From positions 1-56,253 of the forward strand of contig NZ_LDOT01000003.1 of assembly GCF_001029445.1 (NCBI RefSeq): a DNA stretch of 56,253 nt, written 5' to 3'. The notes under the pieces are model-generated. The model ran no database searches. It saw nothing but the letters and a program-made list of their open reading frames with translations, and was not told where the DNA came from. A program made the position numbers and the translations under genes. Source of the stretch: Photobacterium aquae. Its GTDB lineage: Bacteria; Pseudomonadota; Gammaproteobacteria; Enterobacterales; Vibrionaceae. This document shows, one piece after another, positions 1-9,190 of this stretch. Numbering within the stretch: position 1 is the stretch's first letter; each line of letters opens with the position of its first letter.

Positions 1-30
1 CGCAACGCAAGTTGCGCCCGCTCTTTTTTA

Positions 31-56
31 AGCCATGGCATTGCCATGGCTTTTTT
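31..56 (+). terminator. Rho-independent terminator of an upstream gene
   Basis: A perfect inverted repeat (AGCCATGGCA/TGCCATGGCT) is followed directly by six T on the plus strand. It probably ends a plus-strand transcript that starts left of the window. On the minus strand the hairpin is not followed by a T run, so it is less likely to end the DUF3301 gene. Confidence 0.75.
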
Positions 57-60
57 CGTA

Positions 61-390
61 TTACCCTTGCCAGTAGTCAGGCTCTCGGCTCTCCGGCATT
101 CGGTGTGGCGGAATATGAAACCCCGCAGCGCGAAATCCCTTCATGATCATATAACCCTGATAGGCATCGACGCCATCGGCGGAAAATTCAAACCAATAAA
201 CGGTATGCCAATACCAACGGCCTTTGGGATCTTTGACTCGATGGTTGCCGCGGGCAATGCTCAGCAGTTGTAGCCCGAGCTGCTCGCAGCGTTGGTGGAT
301 GCATTGTTGGGCTAGCTCGGCCTGACGCCGTTGCTGCCAGAACAGGTAGCTGACCAAGGCCAGTAGCATAATACCTAGTAGGTTATCCAT
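61..390 (-). CDS. DUF3301 family protein
   Basis: This 109-residue protein begins with one hydrophobic segment (about residues 3-18, LLGIMLLALVSYLFW) followed by a Gln/Arg-rich stretch and a soluble domain rich in Trp and Tyr. That layout fits a single-pass inner-membrane protein with the C-terminus on one face. I recognise the DUF3301 family by its overall pattern; no biochemical role is known to me. It lies 35 bases downstream of the DUF3549 gene on the same strand, so the two are probably co-transcribed. The ATG at 390 is the only sensible start because the membrane segment follows at once. Confidence 0.75.
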   Translation of the reverse strand: MDNLLGIMLLALVSYLFWQQRRQAELAQQCIHQRCEQLGLQLLSIARGNHRVKDPKGRWYWHTVYWFEFSADGVDAYQGYMIMKGFRAAGFHIPPHRMPESREPDYWQG

Positions 391-425
391 ATAGGGTGGC
401 GTTCCTTGTCATTAAAGGCCGGGAA

Positions 426-1469
426 TTACTGCTGGCCCCGGGCATGCTGCTGTAGCTTTGCGATAGCGGCAACCAGTGCCGGGTTGGCTTGCCCGTGCAG
501 TAATTGCAACATCATGCCACGCAATGCCGGTAGCATGACGAGATCGGCAAATAACTGGTTGAACAGGGCCTGGTCGCCACATTCGGCCAATCGTAGCAGG
601 AAATCTTCGGCGATCTTGCTGTCATTGAGCCCGTTCCAGCAGCGGCCGGCAATGGCAATGAGAATTTCACGGTGGCACAGGGCCGGTTGGCTTAGGATCT
701 GGTGCAATGCCTGGCTCAGTAGTGCGGGTTCGGTGCCGGCAAGACTGCGGATCAGGGCACTGATCAAAAAGAGATCGGGCTCTGTGACGGCGATCTCGGC
801 AGCAAGGCGTTCCGCTAGGCGCTTGGCTAATGAGTTGGGCAGTTGGCAGTGCTCAAGGCAGCCGAGCAGCGCATACAACGGTGACAGCGGCATATTGCTG
901 ATCGCTTTCCTGATCAGCGTTGTATTGTTTTCCTGATCCAGACGGGCACAGATATCCGCAAGCCCTTGCAGGCCGACGCCTTGCCAGTTATTCCAGCCGA
1001 TAGCACCACTCATGTAATGCTGGGCATGTTCATAGTATTGGCTGGCAGGCAGTGCGATTTGACAACGGATCTGGGCGTGGAAAATCGCCATTTTGTCATC
1101 GGTCGGCTTGAATGTATAAGGGTTGGCAGCCAGTTTTTCCTGTTCTTCTTCGGTTGGGGTCTGACTGAGAGAAGCCCCCATCGCTTCGATGACGTATTTG
1201 ATGAAGTCGCCAACGGCAGCTTGTTTTAATAGGCCGCGTTCGTCGAGCGGCAGGCGAAGGAACCAGATCCACGGCGGGCTGCCGGCCTGCCAGAATGAGA
1301 TTGCAAGGTGGGCGTGTTGTTGCAAGGGCCATGGATAAGGCTGACGGTTGTCTTCGACCGCCTTGAACTGCTCGGTGTTGATTTCACAGACCCGGCGACC
1401 TAGATCGAAAATCTTGTACTGGCAGCCGGCATTGTCTAGTAGCTCGGTGAGGGTGTGAAATTTATCCAT
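426..1469 (-). CDS. DUF3549 family protein
   Basis: This is a protein of 347 residues. The reading frame stays open further upstream, but that part is low-quality arginine/proline-rich sequence. The start MDKFHTLTEL at 1469 is preferred: it begins the conserved DUF3549-like region and has a GAG-type ribosome site upstream. I see no membrane segment or signal peptide, so it should be cytoplasmic. The C-terminal half looks helical, with repeated Leu/Ala blocks. The function is unknown. It sits upstream of the DUF3301 gene in a two-gene minus-strand unit, divergent from yqcC-truC-yqcA. Confidence 0.75.
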   Translation of the reverse strand: MDKFHTLTELLDNAGCQYKIFDLGRRVCEINTEQFKAVEDNRQPYPWPLQQHAHLAISFWQAGSPPWIWFLRLPLDERGLLKQAAVGDFIKYVIEAMGASLSQTPTEEEQEKLAANPYTFKPTDDKMAIFHAQIRCQIALPASQYYEHAQHYMSGAIGWNNWQGVGLQGLADICARLDQENNTTLIRKAISNMPLSPLYALLGCLEHCQLPNSLAKRLAERLAAEIAVTEPDLFLISALIRSLAGTEPALLSQALHQILSQPALCHREILIAIAGRCWNGLNDSKIAEDFLLRLAECGDQALFNQLFADLVMLPALRGMMLQLLHGQANPALVAAIAKLQQHARGQQ

Positions 1470-1568
1470 GGGTATACTCAAAGTTCCAAATCGAGGTTCG
1501 AGTATATCAGAGAGAGGATTTGGACAGGGACAAATTCCCAAGGTTGTGTTGGGCGGAGGTCGACAAAA

Positions 1569-1577
1569 TGCTATTCT
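1569..1577 (+). promoter_or_regulatory. Possible extended -10 promoter for yqcC-truC-yqcA
   Basis: TGCTATTCT matches an extended -10 element (TGnTATAAT) and a weak -35 (TTGGGC) lies 17 bases upstream. It is about 95 bases before the chosen yqcC start. The assignment is tentative. Confidence 0.3.
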
Positions 1578-1671
1578 TCGCCCCCTTTGGCGAGGCCTGG
1601 TTTTTGGGCTCCGCACTGTATGGCCACCTGGTGGCCTTGTCTGGTGGCTAAATGCCGTAACAGGAGTGGAT

Positions 1672-1989
1672 ATGGATACTTACCAGCAATGCCAGCGCGA
1701 TCTGACGGAGCTGGCTGCAGCCTTGTCTTCGCTCGGGTTGTGGGAGTCGTCTCCGCCATCATCAGAGGCGTTGAGCAGCACCGAGCCGTTTGCCATTGAT
1801 ACCCTGAGCTGTAGCCAGTGGTTACAGTGGATATTTATTCCTCGGATGGGGATGCTGGTGGAGAATCGGCTTCCGTTGCCTTCGGCAATGGCAATTTCCC
1901 CTTATGTCGAAGAGGCGCTGCAGGGGATCGACGGGCATCAGGCTATCGTGGCCGTGACACGTAATATTGACCGATTATTTGGAGAGTAG
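1672..1989 (+). CDS. yqcC: YqcC family protein (DUF446)
   Basis: This is a small soluble protein of 105 residues of the YqcC/DUF446 family. The frame is open upstream to 1468, but the ATG at 1672 is preceded by AGGAGTG at 1662-1668, and the protein from there (MDTYQQCQRDL) matches the usual family length of about 105-110 residues. The motif SQWLQWIFIPRM in the middle is typical of the family. The function is unknown. It lies 6 bases upstream of truC, as in enterobacteria and vibrios, so it is probably translated from the same message. Confidence 0.85.
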   Translation: MDTYQQCQRDLTELAAALSSLGLWESSPPSSEALSSTEPFAIDTLSCSQWLQWIFIPRMGMLVENRLPLPSAMAISPYVEEALQGIDGHQAIVAVTRNIDRLFGE

Positions 1990-1995
1990 GGCGCA

Positions 1996-2739
1996 ATGGA
2001 GCTCGAGATTTTATACCAAGATGAGTATCTGGTGGCTGTTAACAAACCGGCTGGCATGTTGGTGCACCGCAGTTGGCTGGATCGCCACGAGACCCGGTTT
2101 GTGATGCAGACCCTCCGCGACCAAATTGGTCAGCATGTCTTTCCTCTTCACCGACTGGATCGGCCAACTTCGGGGGTGTTGTTGTTTGCCTTGTCGAGCG
2201 AGATGGCGTCGCAAATGATGCCGAAGTTTGCCGGCCGTGAAATCAAGAAGACCTACCATGCTGTCGTGCGTGGTTGGATCCGAGAAGCAGCGGTGTTGGA
2301 TTACCCGCTCAAAGAAGAGCTCGACAAAATTGCCGACAAGCACGCAGATCAGGACAAAGAGGCGCAGCCTGCGGTAACGGCCTACGCGCCGTTGGCCACC
2401 GTTCAGACCGATATTGCGATTGGTCGCTATCCGACTAGCCGTTACTGCTTGGTAGAGATGCTGCCGGAAACAGGCCGCAAGCATCAGCTTCGCCGCCATA
2501 TGCACCACCTTAGCCATCATATTATCGGTGATGTAAACCACGGTGATGGTCGCCATAATCGCAGTTTTCGAGATCACTATGACTGCCACCGTTTGATGCT
2601 TCATGCATCTCGGCTGCAGCTCAGCCACCCTGTTACTGGCGAGATGCTTGATATCCGCGCGGGTGTCGACGCCTCCTGGTGTCGGGTCATGGATGCTTTC
2701 GATTGGCCGCTATCGCTGATGGCTGCCGACGGCGAGTAG
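1996..2739 (+). CDS. truC: tRNA pseudouridine(65) synthase TruC
   Basis: This RluA-family pseudouridine synthase of 247 residues (E. coli about 260) converts U65 in the acceptor/T region of some tRNAs, in the cytoplasm. The catalytic motif HRLDRPTSG is at residues 52-60 with Asp55 as the expected nucleophile. The N-terminal LYQDEYLVAVNKPAGMLVHR block and the later ETGRKHQLRRH block are also typical of RluA enzymes. There is no S4 domain, as expected for TruC. It is between yqcC and yqcA, the conserved order. Confidence 0.93.
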   Translation: MELEILYQDEYLVAVNKPAGMLVHRSWLDRHETRFVMQTLRDQIGQHVFPLHRLDRPTSGVLLFALSSEMASQMMPKFAGREIKKTYHAVVRGWIREAAVLDYPLKEELDKIADKHADQDKEAQPAVTAYAPLATVQTDIAIGRYPTSRYCLVEMLPETGRKHQLRRHMHHLSHHIIGDVNHGDGRHNRSFRDHYDCHRLMLHASRLQLSHPVTGEMLDIRAGVDASWCRVMDAFDWPLSLMAADGE

Positions 2740-2855
2740 GCTTCTGTCGCGATCTGTTTCGATGGACTTGGCTATTCCCCATGATGTGTACCACACTGAT
2801 TGAAAAGGCGCGTAGTCACATTTGCGCGGTGGTGAAATGACAAGGGAGAGCGGAA

Positions 2856-3317
2856 ATGGCAAGGATAGGGGTGTTTGTCGGTTCGGTTTTCGGCGGTGCC
2901 GAAGACGTCGCTGATGCGGTGACGGAATTCTTGACCGCTCAGGGCCACGAGGCCGAAATGTTTACGGTAGCGACGCTCGATGAGTTCCTTGGCTATCGCA
3001 GCGACAGGGTGCTGGTGATTTCCTCGACCACCGGACAGGGCGAGATCCCCGAAAACCTGCTGCCGTTGTTCCAGATGCTCAGGGATCATTTCCCGTTGCT
3101 GCCCGATCTGGGCTATGGCGTGGTGGCAATGGGCGATTCGAGTTACGGTGAGGACCGCTATTGTGGTGCTGGCCGTCAGTTCGATACCTTGCTTACCGAG
3201 CTACAGGCCAAGCCGTTGGCCCCCCGTCTCGATGTGGATGCTTGCATCCATTTTGATCCACTGGAGGTCGTTATGCCGTGGCTACAGGAGTGGCTGGTTC
3301 AGGCCGAGGCGGCCTAA
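2856..3317 (+). CDS. yqcA: Flavodoxin-like protein YqcA
   Basis: This is a single-domain FMN-binding flavodoxin of 153 residues, probably a cytoplasmic low-potential electron carrier. The phosphate-loop region near the N-terminus reads VGSVFGGAEDVAD, and a second FMN-contacting loop reads SSTTGQGEIPENL. The block VVAMGDSSYGEDRYCGAG is the conserved third loop. A good AGGGAG ribosome site precedes the ATG. It is separated from truC by 116 bases. The physiological partner is unknown. Confidence 0.88.
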   Translation: MARIGVFVGSVFGGAEDVADAVTEFLTAQGHEAEMFTVATLDEFLGYRSDRVLVISSTTGQGEIPENLLPLFQMLRDHFPLLPDLGYGVVAMGDSSYGEDRYCGAGRQFDTLLTELQAKPLAPRLDVDACIHFDPLEVVMPWLQEWLVQAEAA

Positions 3318-3356
3318 ACCTGGCATGCGTTTTCATCCTCAGCACCCCATATTCGT

Positions 3357-3381
3357 CGCGCGGGCATGCCGCGCGCATTTT
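3357..3381 (+). terminator. Hairpin after yqcA
   Basis: A GC-only stem (CGCGCGG/CCGCGCG, five-base loop) is followed by CATTTTA. It is a plausible but weak intrinsic terminator for the yqcC-truC-yqcA unit, facing the converging glnD. Confidence 0.45.
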
Positions 3382-3451
3382 ATCGTATTTGTTTACTGAT
3401 ACCTTCTTTTTACCTTCCTGCATTATTTCCGGTTCTGCAACCTACCTGAAA

Positions 3452-6073
3452 TCATGACGGCTGCTTGGCAAGCCTTGCTATCAGGGCATCTTTTAGCTGC
3501 TGCTGTTCTTGTTCACTTAGCTGTTCGCCATCGGCATTGGTGACGATGAAAAAGTCCTCGGCCCGTTCGCCGATCGTGGTGATCTTGGCGGCCATCAGGC
3601 TGATTTTTTGGCGGGCAAATTCCGAACCGATCAGGGCCAGCAGCCCCGGCATATCAAGGGCGACCAGCTCCATCATGGTTTTGTTCCCTGTTTTTGTCGG
3701 TAGAAAATGGACCTGGGTCGGGACATTGAAATGCTGAAGTTTGTGCAGTGGGCGTTTGCGCTTGCGCTCGGATTTCATGTGGGTCAGCGCGCTGACCAAA
3801 GCCCGGCGTACGGTATTTTGGCGAGATTCGCTTAGTGTCAGGCCATTTTGATCCAGAACCATAAAGGTATCGAGAGCATAGCCGTCCTTGCTGGTCATGA
3901 TCTGGGCATCATGGACGTTGAGGTTTTTCTTGTCTAGCTCCGTCACCACGATGGCGAACAGCTTGGCTTTGTCCTGGCAGTAGACGAAAACCTCGGTACC
4001 GCCGCGAGAGGCTTTTTCGCTGACCAGAATCAATGGCTTGTCATGATCCTGATGGTTGAGGATAGCCTCGGCATGCCAGGCGATTTGCTTATGGGTGTGT
4101 CGTAGGAAGTAGTCAGCCTTGAACCGTTGCCAGAGGACGTCGATGTCGCGTTGGGGGAACCCCTCGCTGCGGAGCAGGGCCGAGGCCATTTGCTGGTTGT
4201 GGCGGATCCGCTCGCGCATATCAGGCGGGTTTTCCAGCCCTCGGCGCAGCGCTTTCTGGGTCGAATAGTACAACTCGGCCAGCAAGGTACGCTTCCAGCT
4301 GTTCCACAGTTCTTGGTTGGTGGCGCAGATATCAGCGACCGTCAGGCAGATAAGGTGGTCGAGGCGCTCTTCGTCACGGACCTCCTTGGCAAAGGCTGTT
4401 ATCACCTCGGGATCGTAGATATCGCGGCGTTGGGCGGTTACCGACATCAATAGGTGCTGGTTGACCAGCCATTTGACTAAGTTGGCTTCGGGCTTGGACA
4501 GGCCGTGCAGCAGGCAGAATTCATAAGCATCGATCCCGCCGAGCTCCGAGTGGTCACCGCCACGGCCCTTGGCAATATCGTGGAAAATAGCGGCCAGCAG
4601 CAGGATTTCTTTTTTGGCAATCCGAGGGTAGATTTCGCAGCAGATCGGATGGCGCTGTCTATTTTCTGGGTTGGCAAACTTGTTGAGATTCTTGAGCAGC
4701 CGGACCGTGTGTTCGTCAACGGTGTAGACGTGGAACAGGTCGAACTGCATCTGACCGACGATTTGACTCCACTGCGGCAGGTAGGTAGAGAGCACACCGT
4801 GACGGTGCATCAGGCGGAAGGCGCGCTGTAGGCAGTTGGGTTGGCGCACCAGCTCCATGAATTTCTCCCGCGCGGCCGGGATGTCAATCAAGAAGCGGTT
4901 GAGGCGGCGACGGGCAGTGCGCAGCTGGCGCAGGGTCGGCGCGGCAATGCCCTCGATCTCCGAGTTACGGGCAATATGGAGGAACATATCGAGAATTGTC
5001 TCGGGCCGGGCTTGAAACAGGGCGGGTTTGGTTGCCTCTATCAGTTGGCCGCGCAGTTGGAAGTCCGCGTCAAGCAGGATTGCATCAGGCTCCGCACCCT
5101 TATTGAGGATCGCCTGGTCGAACAGTTGCAGTAGCATTTTGTTGAGTTCGGCAACCCGGTGTAGGGTTCGGTAAAAATCTTTCATCATCATTTCGACCGG
5201 GCGGTTGCCTTCTCCGCGGTAGCCGAGCAGTTCGGCTACCGAGGCTTGGTGGCCGAAGGTCAGGCGGTTATCGTAGCGGCGTAGTTCACTATGAAGGGCA
5301 AAGCGGATCCGCCACAGACTGTCTTGGCACTCGACCAGTTCGCGGTACTCGGCATCGGTCAGAAAGCCGAATCGACTCATTTCCAATAGGCTCGTGGCTC
5401 CGAAATGGCGTCGGGCCACCCAGCTCAGGGTGTGGATATCCCGCAGCCCGCCAGGACTGGATTTGATGTCGGGTTCCAGGTTGTAGGTGGTATCGTGGTA
5501 TCGGGCATGGCGGGTTTTCTGCTCGTTCAGTTTTGCTTGATAGAAGCTATCGCTGGGCCAGAAGCTACCGTCGTTGACCCGTTCTTCAAGCTCTAGGAAG
5601 GTGTCGCTATTGCCGCATAGCCAGCGTGATTCCTGCAAGTTGGTGGCGACGGTGAGATCCTCGCGACCGATGGCGATGCATTCGTCAATGGTGCGAACGC
5701 TATGGCCGATATCAAGCTTGAGATCCCACAACTGGGTGAGGAATGCGCTGGCGAGGTTGCCGGTGGCTTCGTCAAGAGGCTCTTGGCTGAGTAGCAGGAT
5801 ATCAACATCTGATAATGGGTGTAGCTCACCCCGTCCGTAGCCGCCGACGGCAACAAGTGACAGCGTTGGGTGGCCATCAAGGCCGAACACTCCCCATAGT
5901 TCGGTCAGTAGTCGGTCAATAAAGCCTGCGCGGGCTTCGACGAGTGTAGTGACCGGAACATGAGCGATAAATTGCGCTTTCTGTTGGGCTGTGAAGTTTT
6001 CGAGGGCCTCACGCAGGGTATCGGTGCGGCTCTCTGCCGAATCAGTTGCTAAGAGGAGCGGGATTAGTGTCAT
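3452..6073 (-). CDS. glnD: Bifunctional uridylyltransferase/uridylyl-removing enzyme GlnD
   Basis: This protein of 873 residues (E. coli 890) senses glutamine and adds or removes UMP on PII proteins (GlnB/GlnK), setting nitrogen assimilation. The N-terminal nucleotidyltransferase domain shows GGYGRGELHPLSDVDILLL with the two metal-binding Asp residues. A central HD hydrolase domain shows AAIFHDIAKGRGGDHSELG. Two ACT domains at the C-terminus (FVYCQDKAKLFAIV and LVALDMPGLLALIGSEFA) should bind glutamine. The ATG at 6073 begins MTLIPLLLATDSAESR. It is downstream of map on the same strand but behind a terminator-like hairpin, so it probably has its own promoter in 6090-6170. Confidence 0.96.
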   Translation of the reverse strand: MTLIPLLLATDSAESRTDTLREALENFTAQQKAQFIAHVPVTTLVEARAGFIDRLLTELWGVFGLDGHPTLSLVAVGGYGRGELHPLSDVDILLLSQEPLDEATGNLASAFLTQLWDLKLDIGHSVRTIDECIAIGREDLTVATNLQESRWLCGNSDTFLELEERVNDGSFWPSDSFYQAKLNEQKTRHARYHDTTYNLEPDIKSSPGGLRDIHTLSWVARRHFGATSLLEMSRFGFLTDAEYRELVECQDSLWRIRFALHSELRRYDNRLTFGHQASVAELLGYRGEGNRPVEMMMKDFYRTLHRVAELNKMLLQLFDQAILNKGAEPDAILLDADFQLRGQLIEATKPALFQARPETILDMFLHIARNSEIEGIAAPTLRQLRTARRRLNRFLIDIPAAREKFMELVRQPNCLQRAFRLMHRHGVLSTYLPQWSQIVGQMQFDLFHVYTVDEHTVRLLKNLNKFANPENRQRHPICCEIYPRIAKKEILLLAAIFHDIAKGRGGDHSELGGIDAYEFCLLHGLSKPEANLVKWLVNQHLLMSVTAQRRDIYDPEVITAFAKEVRDEERLDHLICLTVADICATNQELWNSWKRTLLAELYYSTQKALRRGLENPPDMRERIRHNQQMASALLRSEGFPQRDIDVLWQRFKADYFLRHTHKQIAWHAEAILNHQDHDKPLILVSEKASRGGTEVFVYCQDKAKLFAIVVTELDKKNLNVHDAQIMTSKDGYALDTFMVLDQNGLTLSESRQNTVRRALVSALTHMKSERKRKRPLHKLQHFNVPTQVHFLPTKTGNKTMMELVALDMPGLLALIGSEFARQKISLMAAKITTIGERAEDFFIVTNADGEQLSEQEQQQLKDALIARLAKQPS

Positions 6074-6171
6074 TGCTGTCCGTGCGCATTGATGGATATT
6101 GATATAACCCTAACACGCTCGGTTTGAAACAGCCTAATTGGGTTTGTGTTGCAGCGATAAAAAGAGAGGCA

Positions 6172-6199
6172 ATAAAAAACCGGCCGTGGAGGCCGGTTT
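6172..6199 (-). terminator. Rho-independent terminator after map
   Basis: AACCGGCC/GGCCGGTT forms a strong stem with a short loop. On the minus strand it is followed by a T run (A run at 6172-6178 on the plus strand). It lies just past the map stop codon. Confidence 0.8.
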
Positions 6200-6215
6200 G
6201 ATCAACGAATGAGGC

Positions 6216-7091
6216 TTAGTTGTGCATCATGCGAGGAATGGTGTCGTCTCTGCGTAGGGTCAGAACCTCACAGCCGGTATCAGTCACGACAATTGTGTGC
6301 TCGTACTGGGCTGATTTCTTGCCGTCCGCTGTGTAGACAGTCCAGTCATCGGCAACATCGACGCTACAGCCGAAGCGGCCGGCGTTGATCATTGGCTCGA
6401 TGGTGAAGCACATGCCTGCTTTTAGCTTGGTGCGGTCACTGTTGCGGTAGTGGACAACCTGAGGCTCTTCGTGGAACTCAAAGCCAATACCGTGGCCACA
6501 GAAATCTTTCACGATGGAGTATTTCTGCAGTGGGTTTTTCTTGTTGTTGGCTTTGATGAATTTTTCGATTGCGGTGCCGATATCGCCCACTGTTGCGCCT
6601 GGCTTGACTTGGCGCATACCTTCATACAGGGCATCTTGTGTTACGCGGCACAGGCGCTTGTCAGCCGGAGTGACATCGCCAACGAAGAACATCTTCGAGG
6701 TGTCGCCGTGGTAGCCTTCAGGACGTACGCTCAGATCGGCGTCAGGATCGTTTGGTACGATTACAGTGATGTCGACGTTGATGATGTCACCGTTCTTAAG
6801 TACAGCTGGCTTCATTTGGCCGTTGCTGCCCATTTCGTCCTGACTGGCTGGAATGCCGTGGCATACGATGTGGTTGATCGACGTACAGATAGATTTCGGG
6901 AAGCCGTGGTAATCGAGCGGGGCCGAGTAGGCGCCTCGTTCCAATGCGTAATCGTGGCAGATTTGGTTCAGCTCGTCGGTGGTCACACCCTCTTTGATAT
7001 GAGGTTCGATCATCTCCAGAACGTCGGCGGCTAGGCTGCCTGCTACGCGCATTTTCTCAATTTCTTCAGCCGTTTTGATCTTAATGCTCAT
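6216..7091 (-). CDS. map: Methionine aminopeptidase, type I
   Basis: This cytoplasmic metalloenzyme removes the initiator methionine from nascent proteins. Family signatures are visible: the INVDITV strand with metal-binding Asp, HGDTSKMFFVGDV with the second Asp, HGIGFEFHEEPQVVH with the active-site His, CFTIEPMI with the metal Glu, and YEHTIVVTDTGCEVLT with the last Glu. At 291 residues it is longer than E. coli Map (264). The extra residues are in insertions such as the segment around IVPNDPDADLSVRPEG. It is divergent from rpsB as in E. coli. Confidence 0.95.
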   Translation of the reverse strand: MSIKIKTAEEIEKMRVAGSLAADVLEMIEPHIKEGVTTDELNQICHDYALERGAYSAPLDYHGFPKSICTSINHIVCHGIPASQDEMGSNGQMKPAVLKNGDIINVDITVIVPNDPDADLSVRPEGYHGDTSKMFFVGDVTPADKRLCRVTQDALYEGMRQVKPGATVGDIGTAIEKFIKANNKKNPLQKYSIVKDFCGHGIGFEFHEEPQVVHYRNSDRTKLKAGMCFTIEPMINAGRFGCSVDVADDWTVYTADGKKSAQYEHTIVVTDTGCEVLTLRRDDTIPRMMHN

Positions 7092-7406
7092 TCAATCTTC
7101 TCTACGTTGACTGTTTTCTATCCCTCATATGGTATCAGCGAGGGCGGTGGATGGAAACCGGAACATTGCCAGTGGATAGATTTAGGCTGGATTTTGGTTG
7201 CTAAAATATGGTATAAAGCGCGCCGTAATTGGGTAATTGGGTTTCGATTCAGTTATTCACATTACGAAAACCTTATTTAATCACTCACACATATCGGCAC
7301 ATCTTCCGGGGTGCCCAGCAGCTTTTCGCGAGGCTGTAACGCTTGGCGTTATTCTGGGTCGGTAAGATGGGATATGTGGACGCCTAACCCCATAGAGGAA
7401 TATTCA
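7092..7406 (+). promoter_or_regulatory. map/rpsB divergent region with rpsB promoter and 5' leader
   Basis: This 315-base gap holds no protein gene. At 7209-7217 TGGTATAAA is an extended -10, followed by a GC-rich discriminator (GCGCGCC) of the kind seen in growth-rate-controlled ribosomal promoters. The transcript would carry a leader of roughly 180 bases. In gamma-proteobacteria a conserved rpsB leader is known to mediate S2 feedback control; I infer the same here from position and length, without modelling the fold. The map promoter must lie in the left part, but I could not pick it out. Confidence 0.6.
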
Positions 7407-8135
7407 ATGGCAACTGTATCAATGCGCGACATGCTTAAGGCTGGTGTACACTTCGGTCACCAAACTCGTTACTGGAACCCTAAGATGAAGCCGTTCATCT
7501 TTGGTGCTCGTAACAAGGTTCATATCATCAACCTTGAGAAAACTGTACCAATGTTCAACGACGCTCTAGCAGAAATCAACAAGATTGCTGCTCGCAAGGG
7601 CAAGGTTCTTTTCGTTGGTACTAAGCGTGCAGCCAGCGAATCAATCAAAGAAGCTGCAGTTAACTGTGACCAGTTCTACGTAAACAACCGTTGGTTGGGT
7701 GGTATGCTGACTAACTGGAAAACTGTTCGTCAGTCAATCAAGCGTCTAAAAGACCTTGAAGTTCAGTCTACAGACGGTACTTTCGACAAGCTAACCAAGA
7801 AAGAAGCGCTAATGCGTACTCGTGAAATGGAGAAGCTTGAGAAGTCACTTGGCGGTATCAAGAACATGGGCGGCCTACCAGACGCTCTATTCGTAATCGA
7901 TGCTGATCACGAGCACATCGCAATTAAAGAAGCTAACAACCTGGGTATCCCAGTATTTGCAGTAGTAGATACTAACTCTAACCCAGACGGCGTTGATTTC
8001 GTTATCCCTGGTAACGATGACGCAATCCGCGCAGTACAGCTTTACACTGGCGCAGTAGCTCAAACTGTAACTGAAGCTCGCAACCAAGATATCGTTGCTC
8101 AAGCTGAGCAAGACGGTTTCGTAGAAGCTGAGTAA
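7407..8135 (+). CDS. rpsB: 30S ribosomal protein S2
   Basis: This ribosomal protein of 242 residues (E. coli 241) is on the 30S subunit. The conserved N-terminus [20 protein letters not shown] and the blocks TKRAASE and [12 protein letters not shown] are diagnostic. The frame is open further upstream to 7311, but that part is leader sequence. The ATG at 7407 has GAGGAA seven bases before it and gives the standard N-terminus. Codon use is strongly biased, as in highly expressed genes. It forms an operon with tsf. Confidence 0.97.
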   Translation: MATVSMRDMLKAGVHFGHQTRYWNPKMKPFIFGARNKVHIINLEKTVPMFNDALAEINKIAARKGKVLFVGTKRAASESIKEAAVNCDQFYVNNRWLGGMLTNWKTVRQSIKRLKDLEVQSTDGTFDKLTKKEALMRTREMEKLEKSLGGIKNMGGLPDALFVIDADHEHIAIKEANNLGIPVFAVVDTNSNPDGVDFVIPGNDDAIRAVQLYTGAVAQTVTEARNQDIVAQAEQDGFVEAE

Positions 8136-8191
8136 TAGCCAAAGCTCCTTTGAGCATCTTAAGTTACCTTGTGTAAACTAAGAATGGTTAC

Positions 8192-8219
8192 CAGGGGCCG
8201 ATCATGGCCCCTGATTTTT
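8192..8219 (+). terminator. Intercistronic terminator/attenuator rpsB-tsf
   Basis: The perfect stem CAGGGGCC/GGCCCCTG with a six-base loop is followed by ATTTTT. A partial terminator at this place is known in E. coli and sets the rpsB:tsf ratio. The tsf ribosome site follows within 40 bases, so partial read-through is expected. Confidence 0.75.
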
Positions 8220-8250
8220 ACACCAAGTATTCAAAACTGAGGATATAACA

Positions 8251-9096
8251 ATGGCAACAGTTACAGCTGCCCTAGTTAAAGAACTGCGTGAGCGTACTGG
8301 CGCAGGTATGATGGATTGTAAGAAAGCCCTAGTAGAAGCTAATGCTGATATCGAGCTAGCAATCGAAAACATGCGTAAGAGCGGTGCTGCTAAGGCTGCT
8401 AAAAAAGCAGGTAACGTAGCAGCTGAAGGTACTATCATCATCAAAGATGCTGACGGTAAAGCAGCACTTGTTGAAGTAAACTGCCAGACTGACTTCGTTG
8501 CTAAAGACGGTAACTTCCTAGCATTCGCTAACGAAGTTGCTGACGCAGCACTAGCTAGCCAAGCTTCAGTTGAAGAGCTTCAAGCTCAATTCGAAGAGCA
8601 GCGTGTTGCTCTTGTTGCTAAGATCGGTGAGAACATCTCTATCCGTCGTGCAGAATACATCTCTGGTGAGAAAGTATCTGCTTACTCTCACGGCGCACGT
8701 ATCGCTGTAGTTGTTGCTGGTAACGGCGACGACGAAACTCTTAAGCACATCGCTATGCACGTAGCGGCTTCTAAGCCAGAATACGTGAACCCATCTGACG
8801 TTCCAGCTGAAGTCGTTGCTAAAGAGCGCGAAGTTCAGGTTGAGATCGCGATGAACGAAGGCAAGCCTCAAGAAATCGCTGAGAAGATGGTTGAAGGCCG
8901 CATGAAGAAGTTCACTGGCGAAGTTTCTCTAACTGGCCAGCCATTCATCATGGAACCTAAGAAAACTGTTGGCGAAGTTCTAAAAGAAGCTGGCGCAACT
9001 GTTTCTACTTTCGTTCGCCTAGAAGTAGGTGAAGGTATCGAGAAACAAGAAGGCCTGAGCTTTGCTGAAGAAGTAGCACTTGCGCAGAAAGGTTAA
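8251..9096 (+). CDS. tsf: Elongation factor Ts
   Basis: This protein of 281 residues (E. coli 283) is the guanine-nucleotide exchange factor that recycles EF-Tu from GDP to GTP form. The N-terminal UBA-like part reads [20 protein letters not shown], and the contact motif NCQTDFVAK follows. The C-terminal helical region is also conserved. Codon bias is as strong as in rpsB. It is the second gene of the rpsB-tsf operon. Confidence 0.97.
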   Translation: MATVTAALVKELRERTGAGMMDCKKALVEANADIELAIENMRKSGAAKAAKKAGNVAAEGTIIIKDADGKAALVEVNCQTDFVAKDGNFLAFANEVADAALASQASVEELQAQFEEQRVALVAKIGENISIRRAEYISGEKVSAYSHGARIAVVVAGNGDDETLKHIAMHVAASKPEYVNPSDVPAEVVAKEREVQVEIAMNEGKPQEIAEKMVEGRMKKFTGEVSLTGQPFIMEPKKTVGEVLKEAGATVSTFVRLEVGEGIEKQEGLSFAEEVALAQKG

Positions 9097-9113
9097 TCTT
9101 TCGCGAATTGCTT

Positions 9114-9148
9114 AAAAAGAAGACCGTGGCCTTGGCTGCGGTCTTTTT
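9114..9148 (+). terminator. Rho-independent terminator after tsf
   Basis: The stem AAGACCG/CGGTCTT with flanking A and T runs (AAAAAGAAGACCG ... CGGTCTTTTT) is a typical, possibly bidirectional, intrinsic terminator. Confidence 0.8.
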
Positions 9149-9190
9149 ACAACTCCATATCTTAATTTGTAAGCCTGGAAGGTATCTCTA

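Noticed and set aside
406..936. Plus-strand frame of 176 codons opposite the DUF3549 gene
   Set aside because: A shadow of the minus-strand gene: low-complexity composition rich in Ser, Arg and Ala, no ribosome site. The same holds for the other long antisense frames under glnD, map, dnaE, proS, metN and the YejA-type genes.
1470..1616. N-terminal extension of the DUF3549 protein
   Set aside because: The added residues are Arg/Pro/Cys-rich and unlike the family, and overlap the probable divergent promoter.
1622..1636. Palindrome GGCCACC-T-GGTGGCC in the yqcC leader as an operator
   Set aside because: It lies in GC-rich leader sequence, has no T tail and no known regulator match; chance or a leader hairpin is as likely.
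7311..7406. N-terminal extension of ribosomal protein S2
   Set aside because: The frame is open upstream of the standard start, but the ribosome site and the conserved N-terminus place the start at 7407; the extension is leader RNA.
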